In this document: one piece after another, positions 34,145-44,658 of the stretch | How positions within the stretch are numbered: the first letter of the stretch is position 1 | Layout: the number at the start of each line of letters is the position of its first letter | NCBI GenBank assembly: GCA_023053545.1 | Contig: JAKZAN010000006.1 | Span: 3,415,001 to 3,479,000 of the forward strand | DNA from: Lepidurus packardi | Taxonomy: Eukaryota > Arthropoda > Branchiopoda > Notostraca > Triopsidae | Direction of reading: 5' to 3' | Length of the DNA stretch: 64,000 nt | Made by a program: the position numbers and the translations under genes | Notes under the pieces: generated by a model | Databases searched by the model: none | The model's input: the letters and a program-made list of their open reading frames with translations, nothing else | What the model was told of the DNA's origin: nothing

Positions 34145-34733
34145 ATGTCTTTAGAAACCGTTCCCAAAGACCTTAGAAACCTGAGGGCTTGTTTGCTTTG
34201 CTCTATAATAAAGGTAGGTAGGTTTTCGACGATAAGAAAGTAACAATGATTTTGATTTAGTTGGGTTTAGCAATGTCAAACTCAAATAAAGAGAGAATGA
34301 AAGAAAGATAAACGGAGAAATTGACTTCGACTTTGCTTCTAGACTTTCGAGCAATTCGAATACGATGGCTGTGAAAACTGTGACGAGCTGCTAAGGATGA
34401 AAAACAACCGAGATAACGTGTACGACTGTACTAGTTCCAACTTTGATGGGTAAAGCCCTGTTACGATTCCTTAGCTTAAAATTTTCTAACGTATTTCCTT
34501 AAGAATGATTGCGCTGATGTCACCAGAAGATAGCTGGGTTGCGAAATGGCAACAAATAAGTATATCAATAGAAAAAATACTATAGATGATTAGTGTTATT
34601 GTTTATAATAGGCCGACGTTGTAAAGGGATTTATGCTATATCTGTTTCTGGACGCCTTCCCCCAAGTTTTATACGAGAGCTTAAGAGCCGCGGAATTTCG
34701 TACAAATCAAGAGATAAAAGTCAACGTACCTAG
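34145..34733 (+). CDS. SUPT4H1: Transcription elongation factor SPT4
   Basis: Four exons: 34145-34213, 34343-34449, 34504-34559 and 34612-34733. They encode 117 residues, the same length as human SPT4, with every junction in frame. The sequence begins [20 protein letters not shown]. The zinc-binding site is C-x2-C (ACLLC) plus C-x2-C (GCENC), followed by [20 protein letters not shown] and the C-terminal [18 protein letters not shown]4 pairs with SPT5 to form DSIF, which controls RNA polymerase II pausing and elongation. Its 3' end faces the SPATA22-like gene, 140 bp between stop codons. Confidence 0.97.
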
Positions 34734-34873
34734 AACCTTGCTCTCATAATTCTCGTAATTCCGACCCGTTTAATTATTTTATGGATATCAAAGGCGTGAG
34801 AATACAAGTGATTTTGTAACAAAACTACTCTACTGACAACAAGGAAAACTGAAATTAAAGAAACGAAAAGAAT

Positions 34874-35921
34874 CTAAGCCAACTTAGCCATTATTTCGTG
34901 AGCAGTCTTTTCCGAAAGGAACTGTAACTTCTGAACAGTATAGAACTCCTCCGTAGTAACTTGCGAGAGAGAAATGCACTGAAAAAGTCCACGGAAAGGG
35001 AGACGGACTACACACCTGAAATATTAATCAAAGATAATAATTTAAGGCAGTTAACTTTTTGAAGCTTATTTTTTTACCTTACGTACTCTCCCGGTTCAAT
35101 GATTTGGAATGGCTGATCCATCGCATAGTAAACACAAGCCATAATGAGCGTATTGCTACGACCGTCGCAATCTGTGAGAGTAAACCGAACTTTGGATATC
35201 GAATCTTCAAGAACTTCCTGAAATTTGGCGTATACGCAGAATAATATGATAGCATCGGCCATTCTAAGGCCTCCTCTTGACCATTCGTAAACCTTTTTGA
35301 CTGACCCATTTAAAACAAAAAGTTCCCCCTTTTGTTTTTGGTATTTTGTTCTTGATAAATCTGTAGATGACGACTTCGAATAAGAATTGACGGGCATCGC
35401 AGCGGATCCTAGGGTTGGAGGAGGGGTCGGACTGTGGTAATATCCGGCGTATTCTCTTTGCAGTTCATAATGGTTAGGAACAATGTCAAAGCTATTGACG
35501 TGCCCATAACCAGCTACATGTTTAGAAAGATTGACCTTCGGTTGAGGAGCAATGCTTTCGGTAACTTTAAAAGCGATCTTCTTAGCCGGTGGTTCGTAAA
35601 AAGAACCTGCAAATGCAACTGAAGTCCTTTCTGACGTGTTTACTAAAACACGGTCTGCATTACCCCGATATACCTGGCGTGGCTGATATACAGCACGCAC
35701 TTGCGAAACATTCGGCGGGTTCATATTGACGACTCCAGAACGATGAGCGAAACTATAATACGACAAAAATACCAAAAGTTAATAAATAGTATAACAAGAA
35801 AAGGAACGGACCAGTTATCTGAAGAATTTTGGTTAGAATTGAAAGCAAACCGATTCGCTTCGTTGTTAGCTGGAGCTCTTGGACGGAATTGTTTCGATGC
35901 TCCGCGAACTACGCGAGACAT
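34874..35921 (-). CDS. SPATA22-like meiotic recombination protein
   Basis: Three exons: 35921-35812, 35752-35078 and 35015-34874. They encode 308 residues in frame. The first 170 residues are disordered and rich in Asn, Ser, Pro and Tyr. The C-terminal half is OB-fold-like: KKVYEWSRGGLRMADAIILF, KVRFTLTDCDGRSNT, QIIEPGEYVRCVV, GLFQCISLSQVTTEEF, then a helix (KLQFLSEKTAHEIMAKL). The order (xxKHWSR-like helix, strand with D-G, EYxRxxV, F-x-C-x-S-x-x-x-V-T) resembles SPATA22. That protein partners MEIOB and RPA on single-stranded DNA in meiosis. Similarity is read by eye, so treat the family as probable. The first intron's donor (TG/GTCCGT) is weak. Confidence 0.6.
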
Positions 35922-36497
35922 TTATTAACAATAAGCTGCAAGTTGATTAGAAATAATATAGTCTTACTACTGAACATTTTCCTGCAACCCAAATCCGAGA
36001 TTAATAATAAACTAAAAACGAAGAGCGAAATCCCGAAAATTTTCTCACGAGTTCTTCAGCGAACAAATAGAAATTCCGTCTGCTTGTTCAAACCCGCATT
36101 TCAGACGATCTCGCCAGCTCAACCCGAACTTGAACTACACATTCGTTCCCTTCTCGATTCTGACAAACGCACTTAGTTGTATTCCGCTCTCCTCATTATA
36201 CATATCAATTTCCACGTATTATCTTACTATACTAAGTAAAGCTAGACTCCAAAATTGTAATTTACTTTATCAAAGAAATTTGTATAGAGTAGAGTTCAAA
36301 ATAAGCAGAACAATAAAAAAGGCAGTGTTCATCCGTGTTGCTGAAATAATCCATGGAATGCAACATAATGTCATATAACTAACAACGTAGAGGAGCATAC
36401 AAGTTATACAAATTTTTTGTGCTATAATCAGTTTGGTTTGACACAAAACAGGAAATTTAATGGAGTTTATTTACCAACCGACATTTGCTGATGTCTG

Positions 36498-37015
36498 CAT
36501 GACGCGATCGCCATAGCTTGCTGTCCTGCCGGGCCGAGACCCGGACCTGAGAGCCTTTGGGCAAGTTTTGGGTCGGCTTCGCACTCGAGAACCATCCCCT
36601 GGCAATGGGACCGCACAATGAGGTTCCGACTATGCGAGTAACGCTCGTTGCGCGGCGCTCAGCGGAGCCCGCAAGTCGTGGCGCGAAGAAAAAGTCATTT
36701 TGTTGTGATCGAGCTTGTAAAGTACCAAAACACCTAGAGACTTGTTTTACCACTCAAAAGAAAGATAATGGCGCCATCCCTATGAATCGAACCCCGATTT
36801 TGAACGCACTAATAGATAAAGGCGCTAGCTCTCCGGCCAACTGTCCCCCCGTGTTTTAAGGACAGGAAAAATTTAAATTTGGCGGAGCTTAAACCGCTAA
36901 ATAATTAATTACTCGGTTAATATGTATAATTGACATAGGGGTTCTTTAGCAAGAACATGTTGTTTGGTCTCTTCTATAATATATATTTTTTCATTTTAAA
37001 ACGTACTCCCCCTTT
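36498..37015 (+). repeat. Dispersed repeat, copy 2, with insertion
   Basis: It shares GCGATCGC, CTGCCGGGCC, TTGGGTCGGCTTCGCA and TTCCGACTATGCG with 17451-17600, and CTAAATAATT, CGGTTAATATG, TTGACATA and GGTCTCTTCTATA with 17605-17720. Relative to copy 1 it has about 235 extra bp at roughly 36661-36895. That insert carries GCGCGAAGAAAAAGTCA, the reverse complement of the start of copy 1 (GACTTTTTCTTCGCGC). So either copy 2 keeps a terminal inverted repeat lost from copy 1, or another element has inserted. Confidence 0.75.
36770..36860 (-). repeat. tRNA-like segment, possible SINE head
   Basis: On the minus strand an intact pol III B box, GGTTCGATTC (36784-36793), lies downstream of an A-box-like GTTGGCCGGAGAGCTAGCGCC, with spacing close to that in a tRNA. 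The acceptor and T stems do not pair well, so this is not a functional tRNA. A tRNA-derived SINE head or old tRNA pseudogene is the likely reading. Confidence 0.45.
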
Positions 37016-37901
37016 AAAGAATTATCCGGAGGATTGGCCATAAAAGTTGCCTTTTTTACGAAAGTGTCTTTATACCCTGCAGAAACGTTTGTACTACAAT
37101 TCGCTAGGTTATAGCACCCCGTGCTGAGGCTCGAGATCCATTCTGAAGCTCTCCGAAAGTGCCGTTTCTGCACCTTGAATAGAAAAGAAAAAGAAAATTA
37201 AGTAAAAGAAAAAAAAAAGAAATGATGAAATAAGTATTGGAAAATACGTACTAGGTATTGCATTCAAGTCCTTTAGAGCTTCTTCACATTTCGAGCAATC
37301 TAAAACCTAACTAATCGAAATAGTTCGAACCATAGTTCCTAGGATTTGTATTATTAAAAACGTAAAAATACCCTTTATAAACACCTGCATGTCGCAAGTG
37401 GAAGGAACACTTTCAGATGCTTCATCCCATATCAAAGGATGTATAATTGAGGGAGACATGTAGTAAAATCGCAATTGCATACATATTTTTTCAACTTGCA
37501 GATTTGGGTATGGCTATGAAATGTGGCTTTCATACATTACCATGAAGTTCAGACAGAAACAAATGGACAGAACAAATTTTTTTACTTCGTTGTCATTTGG
37601 ATTTCCTAAAACCTTTTTCTACTGCCCAAGCAATTTTACGGGTGTCCATGAATACTTGTTCGAATAGTCGAAACTTGAGGTAGGAATCGTCCCAGGGGAA
37701 AATTTTGTTTTCAACTTTATTCAAACCTTGAGAATTTAAATACTCAAATGCCATCTATGTTGTGCGCGGGGCAAACTAGACCGTTCTCTTCCTGCCGGTG
37801 AAGGATAAGGTAAAAACTTCTGAGAAAATAAAAAAGCATAATTATGGTATACCTTTTAGTTTTACAAATCTTATGTAGAGTCATACTGTATCATATAAGC
37901 C

Positions 37902-38527
37902 ATGTCTTCTCCAAGTAAAACAGACGAGACACCAAAAGAATGCAGTTGCAAGCCCGGCTTGTTGATGAAAAAACTGGGTATTTGGCCTTTACCAAAGTCT
38001 GCATCTTTGGTACAAATTGCCACTCTTGGAGGAAAAGCTAGTTATGTTCTACTATCTGTCAACTTGTTTAACCCAGACTTGATTGCCAAGTAAATATATA
38101 TAACTACAACCCTAAACATGAAATAGTACTAGCGTATAAAAATAGGATCCATCCGAACACCAACCTTACCACAAACGTCTTTCTTGGTGGTGCCATCCTT
38201 GGCGGGAGTGTCTGCTTGTTTAATAGCCCTCATTTGGCTTTAACCGCTCCACAAAACTGTCATAACAGACTAACCCTTAGGTAAAACGTTTACTGAAAGG
38301 CCAGGTTTTGTTACAGAGCTGGTAAAAGTGATTATTGATCTAGTGTTTACGCTGCTGCCATGAATACCTTTGGCTCTGTCCTCCTATGGGCGATGATCCG
38401 AGCTTTTATTCCTGACAAGCCTTTATTACGCACTGCTTTTGCTATTGGTACCAGTGTAACCATGATGAAACTGAGCTCCAGGTACGTTAACCATGTTGAC
38501 AACTTGGCTGTCAAAGTCGCAGAATGA
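37902..38527 (+). CDS. Small membrane protein of unknown family, tandem copy A
   Basis: Three exons: 37902-38089, 38146-38280 and 38344-38527. They encode 168 residues, with all junctions in phase 2. After a short polar N-terminus comes LGIWPLPKSASLVQ, then three to four hydrophobic stretches (ATLGGKASYVLLSVNLF; TNVFLGGAILGGSVCLF; MNTFGSVLLWAMIRAFIP; AFAIGTSVTMMKL) and a hydrophilic end (RYVNHVDNLAVKVAE). Its neighbour at 38829-39445 shares the WPLPKS motif, the GGKxSYV helix, HPxxx, the AMNTxGSxLL helix, RYVxHVDxLA and identical intron phases, so the pair arose by tandem duplication. I do not recognise the family. The compact multi-helix size would suit a mitochondrial or ER membrane protein, but that is a guess. 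Confidence 0.85.
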
Positions 38528-38828
38528 GTTGCATTTTCTGTAATTCAGATACGTAGAGGGTAGTTATGTACCATGCAAAAATTATCTTAATACAAAAACT
38601 CAGTCCTGTGCTCTAGTCCTCACAGCCCTTTGTCTGCACATTTCACTTCAAACTTCGTTCGGCTATTACTTTAGCTCCTCGATATGGCCTTCTTAGAATT
38701 CAGCGGTCGCGTGTTCCGACGTTTTGTCTACGTAGAGTCAGCTCGAGCAAAAACTTGAGGGGACAAACTTCTTCTGACAGACGTCTTCTCGCAGGTTAAC
38801 ACAGGGGAAACTTTTCAAACCACTTACA

Positions 38829-39445
38829 ATGGACGCAGAAGACATTAACTCTGAAGTGTCGAAAAAGAATCAACCGTGCAGCTTTCTACGGGAATGGGGA
38901 ATATGGCCACTACCGAAATCGAATGTAATTGCCAGTGTCGTTGTTACAGGTGGTAAAATTAGCTATGTCGCATTGGCTTTGAACATTTTCAACCCCGAAA
39001 TCGCAGCTCGGTAAGCAAAAAAAAATATTACAAACACAATGTGAGTAGTAAGTATAATTCGCACGGGATTATGAATCATTACAGGTATCATCCAGATAAA
39101 GACGTGCGTAAATTCCTTCTTGCGGCGGTGCTGGTTGGTGATGCCGTCTACTATTTCTACCGACCTCATTTGGCTGCTATAATGCCAAGCAACCCACACA
39201 ATCGTTTCACTTTTAGGTATAAGACGAAACGAACCATCCAGTAATTAATGAAAATTATTCCTAGCATTTATCAATCCGCAATGAACACACTTGGTTCCTT
39301 GCTTCTGTTCAATCTTGCTCGTCCATTCCTTCCTGAGCAATCTGGCTTCCGAGCAGTTTTAGCTGTGGGTGCCAGTGTGAGCCTGATGATGATTTGCAAC
39401 ATGTACGTCCGACACGTGGACTTGCTTGCGGAAAGACAAACATAA
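38829..39445 (+). CDS. Small membrane protein of unknown family, tandem copy B
   Basis: Three exons: 38829-39010, 39085-39216 and 39265-39445. They encode 164 residues in frame. The start MDAEDINSEVSKKNQPC is followed by WGIWPLPKSNVIAS and hydrophobic segments (VVVTGGKISYVALALNIF; FLLAAVLVGDAVYYF; SAMNTLGSLLLFNLARPFLP; VLAVGASVSLMMI). It ends YVRHVDLLAERQT. Intron positions and phases match copy A. About 35-40% identity to copy A by eye, so the duplication is not recent. It converges with the serotonin transporter gene: 363 bp separate the two stop codons. Confidence 0.85.
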
Positions 39446-39808
39446 AATGGAATATCTTACCAAGCAAAGGATATTTGTGTTATGCGCGTACTTTTGTATT
39501 TTGAGACTTTTGTATCTGGATGATTAACATTCGTAATAAAATCCGTTGGCTGTAACGAGATATGTGGTTAGAAAAAGAACTGACCCTAAGCTGGCTGCTG
39601 CTTAGGAACAGAAACATTTTTCGTTACAAAAGTGTAAAAAAACACAGGACTTATAGAGGGGGAAAGGGAAATACACGAAAAGCTAGTACATGTATGCAAA
39701 GATATGACTTACAATTAACAATTTTTGGCAGATTCAAATTGGTCTTCGGTAGCCCCAAGCGAAGATGGTTATTGCCCTAATTACACTTGTCAAGTGAATT
39801 GGTGTCCA

Positions 39809-42800
39809 TCACACGCTTGAGCCGTAGGTGACAGAAGTTGGTGGAATCCAGTTAGCAGGCGGATACCGAGCATCACTGCTTTCCTCCGGAGAAAAGGCCA
39901 AAGTTATCCGCTACGGTTAGGTGAAAGACATCTGGGATAAAGTTTTCTATTTAAGATCGAATACGATATTGTTACCTGCCGGAAGGTGCCTTTCAAAGAC
40001 CATAACTTGTACACTATGTAAATTGGAATACAAGAGAGTGGTATAGCTGTAAGCGTCCATCCTACACTTATTGACCAGCTTGGATATTTATAATCCGGTG
40101 TATCAAGACTGAGTGGGTTGACCAGCGTGAAGATGAAGATTACCTAGTTAATTCCATAATTTTTAGAAAACCATAGAACTTCACAGCTGATGTTGATACC
40201 AGAATAAAAATGGGGCTAATGTAATTCCAGCACCATCTCCAGTAACGTCCTGGCCTGAATCCCAACATGAATTGCACGTCATCGGAAAAGCGCTCAGTCC
40301 CATAAAACCAACACACGCCAATAGCTTCTACGAAAACTACAAACAGGATTGCAATGCCAGGTCCAAAGACGTTCAACAGGTTGACTAGATACATTCCACC
40401 CTAAAAGCAAAGCAAGGAAAAAAATAACCGAAAACTAATCATGGATTTATGAGCATCATAGAGTTACGTAAGTTGTAGTCGGCAAGGATCCTATAAAAAT
40501 TACAACCAATAGCAGCCCCACAAAGAGTTCTCGATGCTTGCCAAGAACACGTGGGTATTCGTCACATAAACCAGTAATCATGGCCTCTAAGCCACCAAAC
40601 GTACTGTCTAGACCTATAAGTAAAATCACACGGCCGCTATAAAGACTCGAAGAAAGTGTATGCAAAATCTTACCTAGAGTAATGAGTAAGAGGAAAAAAA
40701 TGGCTGACCAAAAACTCGAACCTATCATGGTAGCCAAGGCTTCGGGGTAGACAACGAATACTAGTCCCGGTCCTAGTAAACTTTACGTAGCGACATGGTA
40801 TTTTTTATTTAAAGGATTGGTACTACCTTCTGAGCCCACTTTGTCTACAGTTACACCTTTCATTTCTGCCATGTAACCCAAAACGGAGAAAATAACAAAG
40901 CCGGCTAACATGCTCGTAGCAAAGTTGATGCTGCTTGTTAGAATTGCATCCCTGATTACGACACAGCATGAATTACAACTTGAGCACACGGTATATAGAA
41001 GCAGTAGTTATTACCTATAGCAATTGTTGTTAAACTTGTTATAACTGGCTAAAGCCAACAACGTTCCAAAGCCGGGTCCCAGCGAAAAAAATATTTGCGA
41101 TGCCGCGTCGATCCAAACCTACGGGTAAAGCAAACACGCGAATTTTTCACTAGATATTTTGATTAGCAACTTGCGTAAACCAACCTTAGTTTCCGTAAGC
41201 TTATGCCATTGCGGTGTAAGAAAGTAACGAATCCCTTCCGCCGATCCGGGTAAAGTGACCCCTCTTATGAGTAAAATGAAGAGTACAATATAGGGAGCGA
41301 TAGCTGTGATCCATACCGCCTAAGAATAAGAAAAAAGAACATTATGCAAAGGCGTCGAAATGAAGGTAGGCGCCAATTCTAGGAGGTAGAAAGAACGGTA
41401 TTTCCTCATTTGCTTGCAGCACTTGGTGCGTGTCAAGGAAACACGTCGAAACAAGGGGAAGGTACACATTCAAAATTCAATGCTTTCCAGACGCCATCGA
41501 TTGAGAAAGCAGATAACCATTCCAACACAAACAAAAAGAATCGGAGCTCTTTCTACGATCGTCTTTACTGACATGAAAAACGTCTGCATGAAAAACAAGC
41601 ACTTTAAAAAGTGGAAACTTAGTGGAAAAGAATTTGGACAGCGAGCCATTTGTTTCGTGAAAAAACAGGCTAAGCCTTCGGAATAACCCAGAATCGCCGA
41701 ACCATAATAGCGATAAGACAGTGACCTCGCTGCCCTTGCCTTACAATGCTAATTTTATTCCCCCTCAAACGAAATCACGGAAAAGCTTTCCACTGCCGAG
41801 CCCTTGCCACGTGAACCTTTAACCATTCTTCTCTGATAACGCAAAAAGCTTTTGGCTCGTAGCGTGATACTTAACAGCCAACATTCACACTTTTTCTTTT
41901 CTAATGATCTAAGTTATTACCTTGCCTGTAGATCGAACGCCTTTCCAAAGAGAAAAATACACGAGCAAGAACACTGCGAGTACGCACAGCGCCAAAGACC
42001 ATTTGATGGGACCCATCCCGTCCAATCCATCTGATAGATGAACTTCGAGGACTTTCCGTCTATCAAGGATACATTAGCTCGTTAATAAGGAAAGAGCAAG
42101 TCAAATGAAATCGAAGGCGTAAAGATTAGTTGAATTACTCGAAGTACTCTTCGGCTGGTGATTTGGCAACAGTTAAGTTTCGCATAGCAATTTCGGAGGT
42201 AATAACGCATGAATCCGTATTCCATTCGTTATCGCAAGATGTCCAAGGAAGACGGGACGTCAGCGACGCCCAGAAGTAGTAGACGGCCCACCCAATAATA
42301 GTATTGTAGTACATCCCCATGTACAAATCAATGATGCAAATGGCATAACCAACACCTGTGCAATATGTATACAGATGTTCAAGATACCGGAACGAAACGG
42401 TTAAGAGCAAAACTTTAATGTTTAGCATGCTACTTTTACACAAAAGGGGCGAACATTATATTCCTCCACAATGTCCTTCCATCAAAATTATAATTGAAAG
42501 GAGCAGACAAGAAAAGACTTAACAATAAAGATAGACTATACATGATGGACCCAGTCAGAGAAGGAAGAGGGTAATAGCTTAGTTATAAATGGAACCACTG
42601 GACATCGATCCCATATCGTCCACCTTGTTCCCATGAATAAAAGCATCTATCACATAAAAGCTCCCCTTTCCACTCGTTGCACCATGCTATGCAATAAACA
42701 TTTCGAAGTGTATCAGCCCAGTGATGGTTTACCTTTCAGAGCGGGACAAATTCTTCGCCACAATGTAAGACAACCCGATCGGTGGTATTGCCCCAACGCG

Positions 42801-43437
42801 AGCTCCATATAGAACAAGGGCAAGCCGCCAAATACCAGCATCACGAAATATGGAATCAAAAAGGCTCCTTTCGGGAAAAAAGAAGGTTTATTTTAGCGTA
42901 GATTAGACTTTTAAGCCGAAACCATACGCTGCTGGTTTGGAAAAACTTTGTAATTCTATTATTTATTATGATTTTTGTTTTTGCAAACTTACCGCCTCCG
43001 TTCTCATAACAGATGTAAGGAAATCGCCATACATTGCCCAAATCCACGGCGAAGCCAATAACCGCCAGCAGAAATTCTACCTTCTGAGCCCACATTTCTC
43101 TTTCTCCCGAACCCAGCCTGGCAGCTGTGGTCCCGGTACCCTCCAAGTTTTGAGACTCTTCATCATTGTCTTGATTGCAACTTCGCCCGGCTGCAAGAAA
43201 ACATACACTAGGATCCTTGGTATCTTCCTCGTCGGCTTCCGGGCTTGAATTCGGCGAGTTCGTATACAAGGGCAAAGCTGCTTCATCTTTCGCGGCTGGT
43301 AGCGGTGCGGAAGAATCCTCTCCGCCTTCACTCTCCTCCTCCATGGTCATCCAATTTAATCTGACTCGACCGGCAGTCAAAAGCTCATGTCGTTCGTCCG
43401 TCTTTTCTTGGGATGCACTTTTCACACTCACTGACAA
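39809..43437 (-). CDS. SerT: Serotonin transporter, SLC6 family
   Basis: About 11-12 exons on the minus strand, roughly 650-670 residues. The 115-residue N-terminus is acidic and Ser-rich. TM1 reads [20 protein letters not shown] and holds the Asp that binds the amine in monoamine transporters. Next are [20 protein letters not shown], then [20 protein letters not shown] and [15 protein letters not shown] (extracellular loop 2 with its disulfide cysteines and an N-glycosylation site, NLT). After that come [48 protein letters not shown] and [10 protein letters not shown]. The loop after TM3 and the [12 protein letters not shown] helix point to SerT rather than dopamine or octopamine carriers. 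The protein performs Na+/Cl--coupled uptake of serotonin at the plasma membrane. The C-terminus ends YGSSV, a possible class I PDZ ligand; the acceptor of that last exon is my choice between two. Confidence 0.93.
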
Positions 43438-44658
43438 CTTCCTTTTGCCGTAATACTTAAAAGCTATAAATCCACATGACAGCCATGAGCTCGGAGGAAA
43501 GCAAAACGTTCGTCTTGGAGCACTGCAGGTGACCGTCTGAAGGTCTTGTCAGTTTTCCACGATGCCTCTGTGATAGGCGGTTCGTACTGCCAAGCATAGC
43601 ATAGCCGCGGCCACTTGAGCCGTATGTAGAAGTGAAGGCTCGTGCGCTCGCTTGCCCCTGCAACTTTTTCGATAAGGGTTATTTTCTGATGTAGGTTATA
43701 ATCCCCATAATAATACACTACATTTCCTGAAGATTACAGTGGGAGGGGACATAAACAACCAGATTTGATAAGAAAGCATCAGATTGATAGACAAAAGTCC
43801 ACGAAAATACCAAAGAGCCCCAGATCCGTTGGGTCTCGTTGGATTAGAGTCGAACTACAAGAGCAACAGTTACCCGCTGACTTGACTGATAAAAGACAAC
43901 TAAACAGGCAGGGTGATTCTTTCTAACACTCGTCTGCCTGCATACATAATCATGGTCTTAAGTACCCCTCCTCAGGACAATCCCAACAAGAAAACCGAGT
44001 CAAATGATGAAACTGATTGCCTGCAATCTCGTGGAATGCTCTCCGGATATGCCAGAGAATGGTCGCGCTGTGTCGTTCTATCTCCTTTTACCACGTTAAT
44101 GAGGGCGAAAGGCAGAAAAGGGGCTTCGCTTTCGCTTCCATTGCTTTGATTAGAGGAATATCACGAAGAGCTCCAACTGCAATACTGTAGCACAGTCATT
44201 AGACTGCAAATACTAACTTTTTTTTTTGGGGGGGGGGGGGGGCAAGCTTCTTTGCTACTGCAATTGTCTTCACTCTTACGCGGCAATATGGGAGGGAAAA
44301 GACACCTCATCAGCTAGAGTGTTTCGAGACATCAAGGTATTTTGTACCCATCAGGCTAATCCACAACCAATGTTTCAACTACTCCATTTTCCCATACACT
44401 ACTTATTGCCTACGGGTTCAACAAGCTCTATTCTAAGTAGAACCCTCGTTTCCAAAGACTTTTAATTTACGCAAAAAGAACTCAACACCTATTCATTAAC
44501 TTCTAAAAGGACAATGCAAGACAGCTTGAAGGTTACATGTTAAATTGACGCAACAACGTCGTTACACGGCTTTCTAAAACGAAAGTTTATACTGAGAAGA
44601 ACGTTTGGATGAGAACATTTCATTATCAAGCCAACAATACCCTTTACAGCTTTATAAT
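43438..44658. other. Intergenic: SerT upstream, BMS1 3' side
   Basis: No gene seen. This region should hold the SerT promoter/5' UTR exons and the BMS1 3' UTR. A T10G15 homopolymer run lies at 44218-44242. Confidence 0.45.
44218..44242 (+). repeat. T10-G15 homopolymer run
   Basis: Ten T are followed directly by fifteen G. It is capable of G-quadruplex formation and a likely site of length error in assembly. Confidence 0.9.

Larger units (their letters stand above)
35922..37901. other. Intergenic with dispersed repeat
   Basis: No gene seen. The middle holds copy 2 of the dispersed repeat (36498-37015) with a tRNA-like insertion. The left end should include the SPATA22-like promoter and the right end the promoter of the first membrane-protein gene. 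Confidence 0.45.

Noticed and set aside
36770..36860. Functional tRNA gene on the minus strand
   Set aside because: The B box is intact, but acceptor and T stems do not pair, so it was recorded only as a tRNA-like repeat segment.
41414..41686. Plus-strand open frame of 90 codons within the SerT locus
   Set aside because: It lies in the long SerT intron between the TM4-5 and TM6 exons, is Lys/Arg-rich and has no support.
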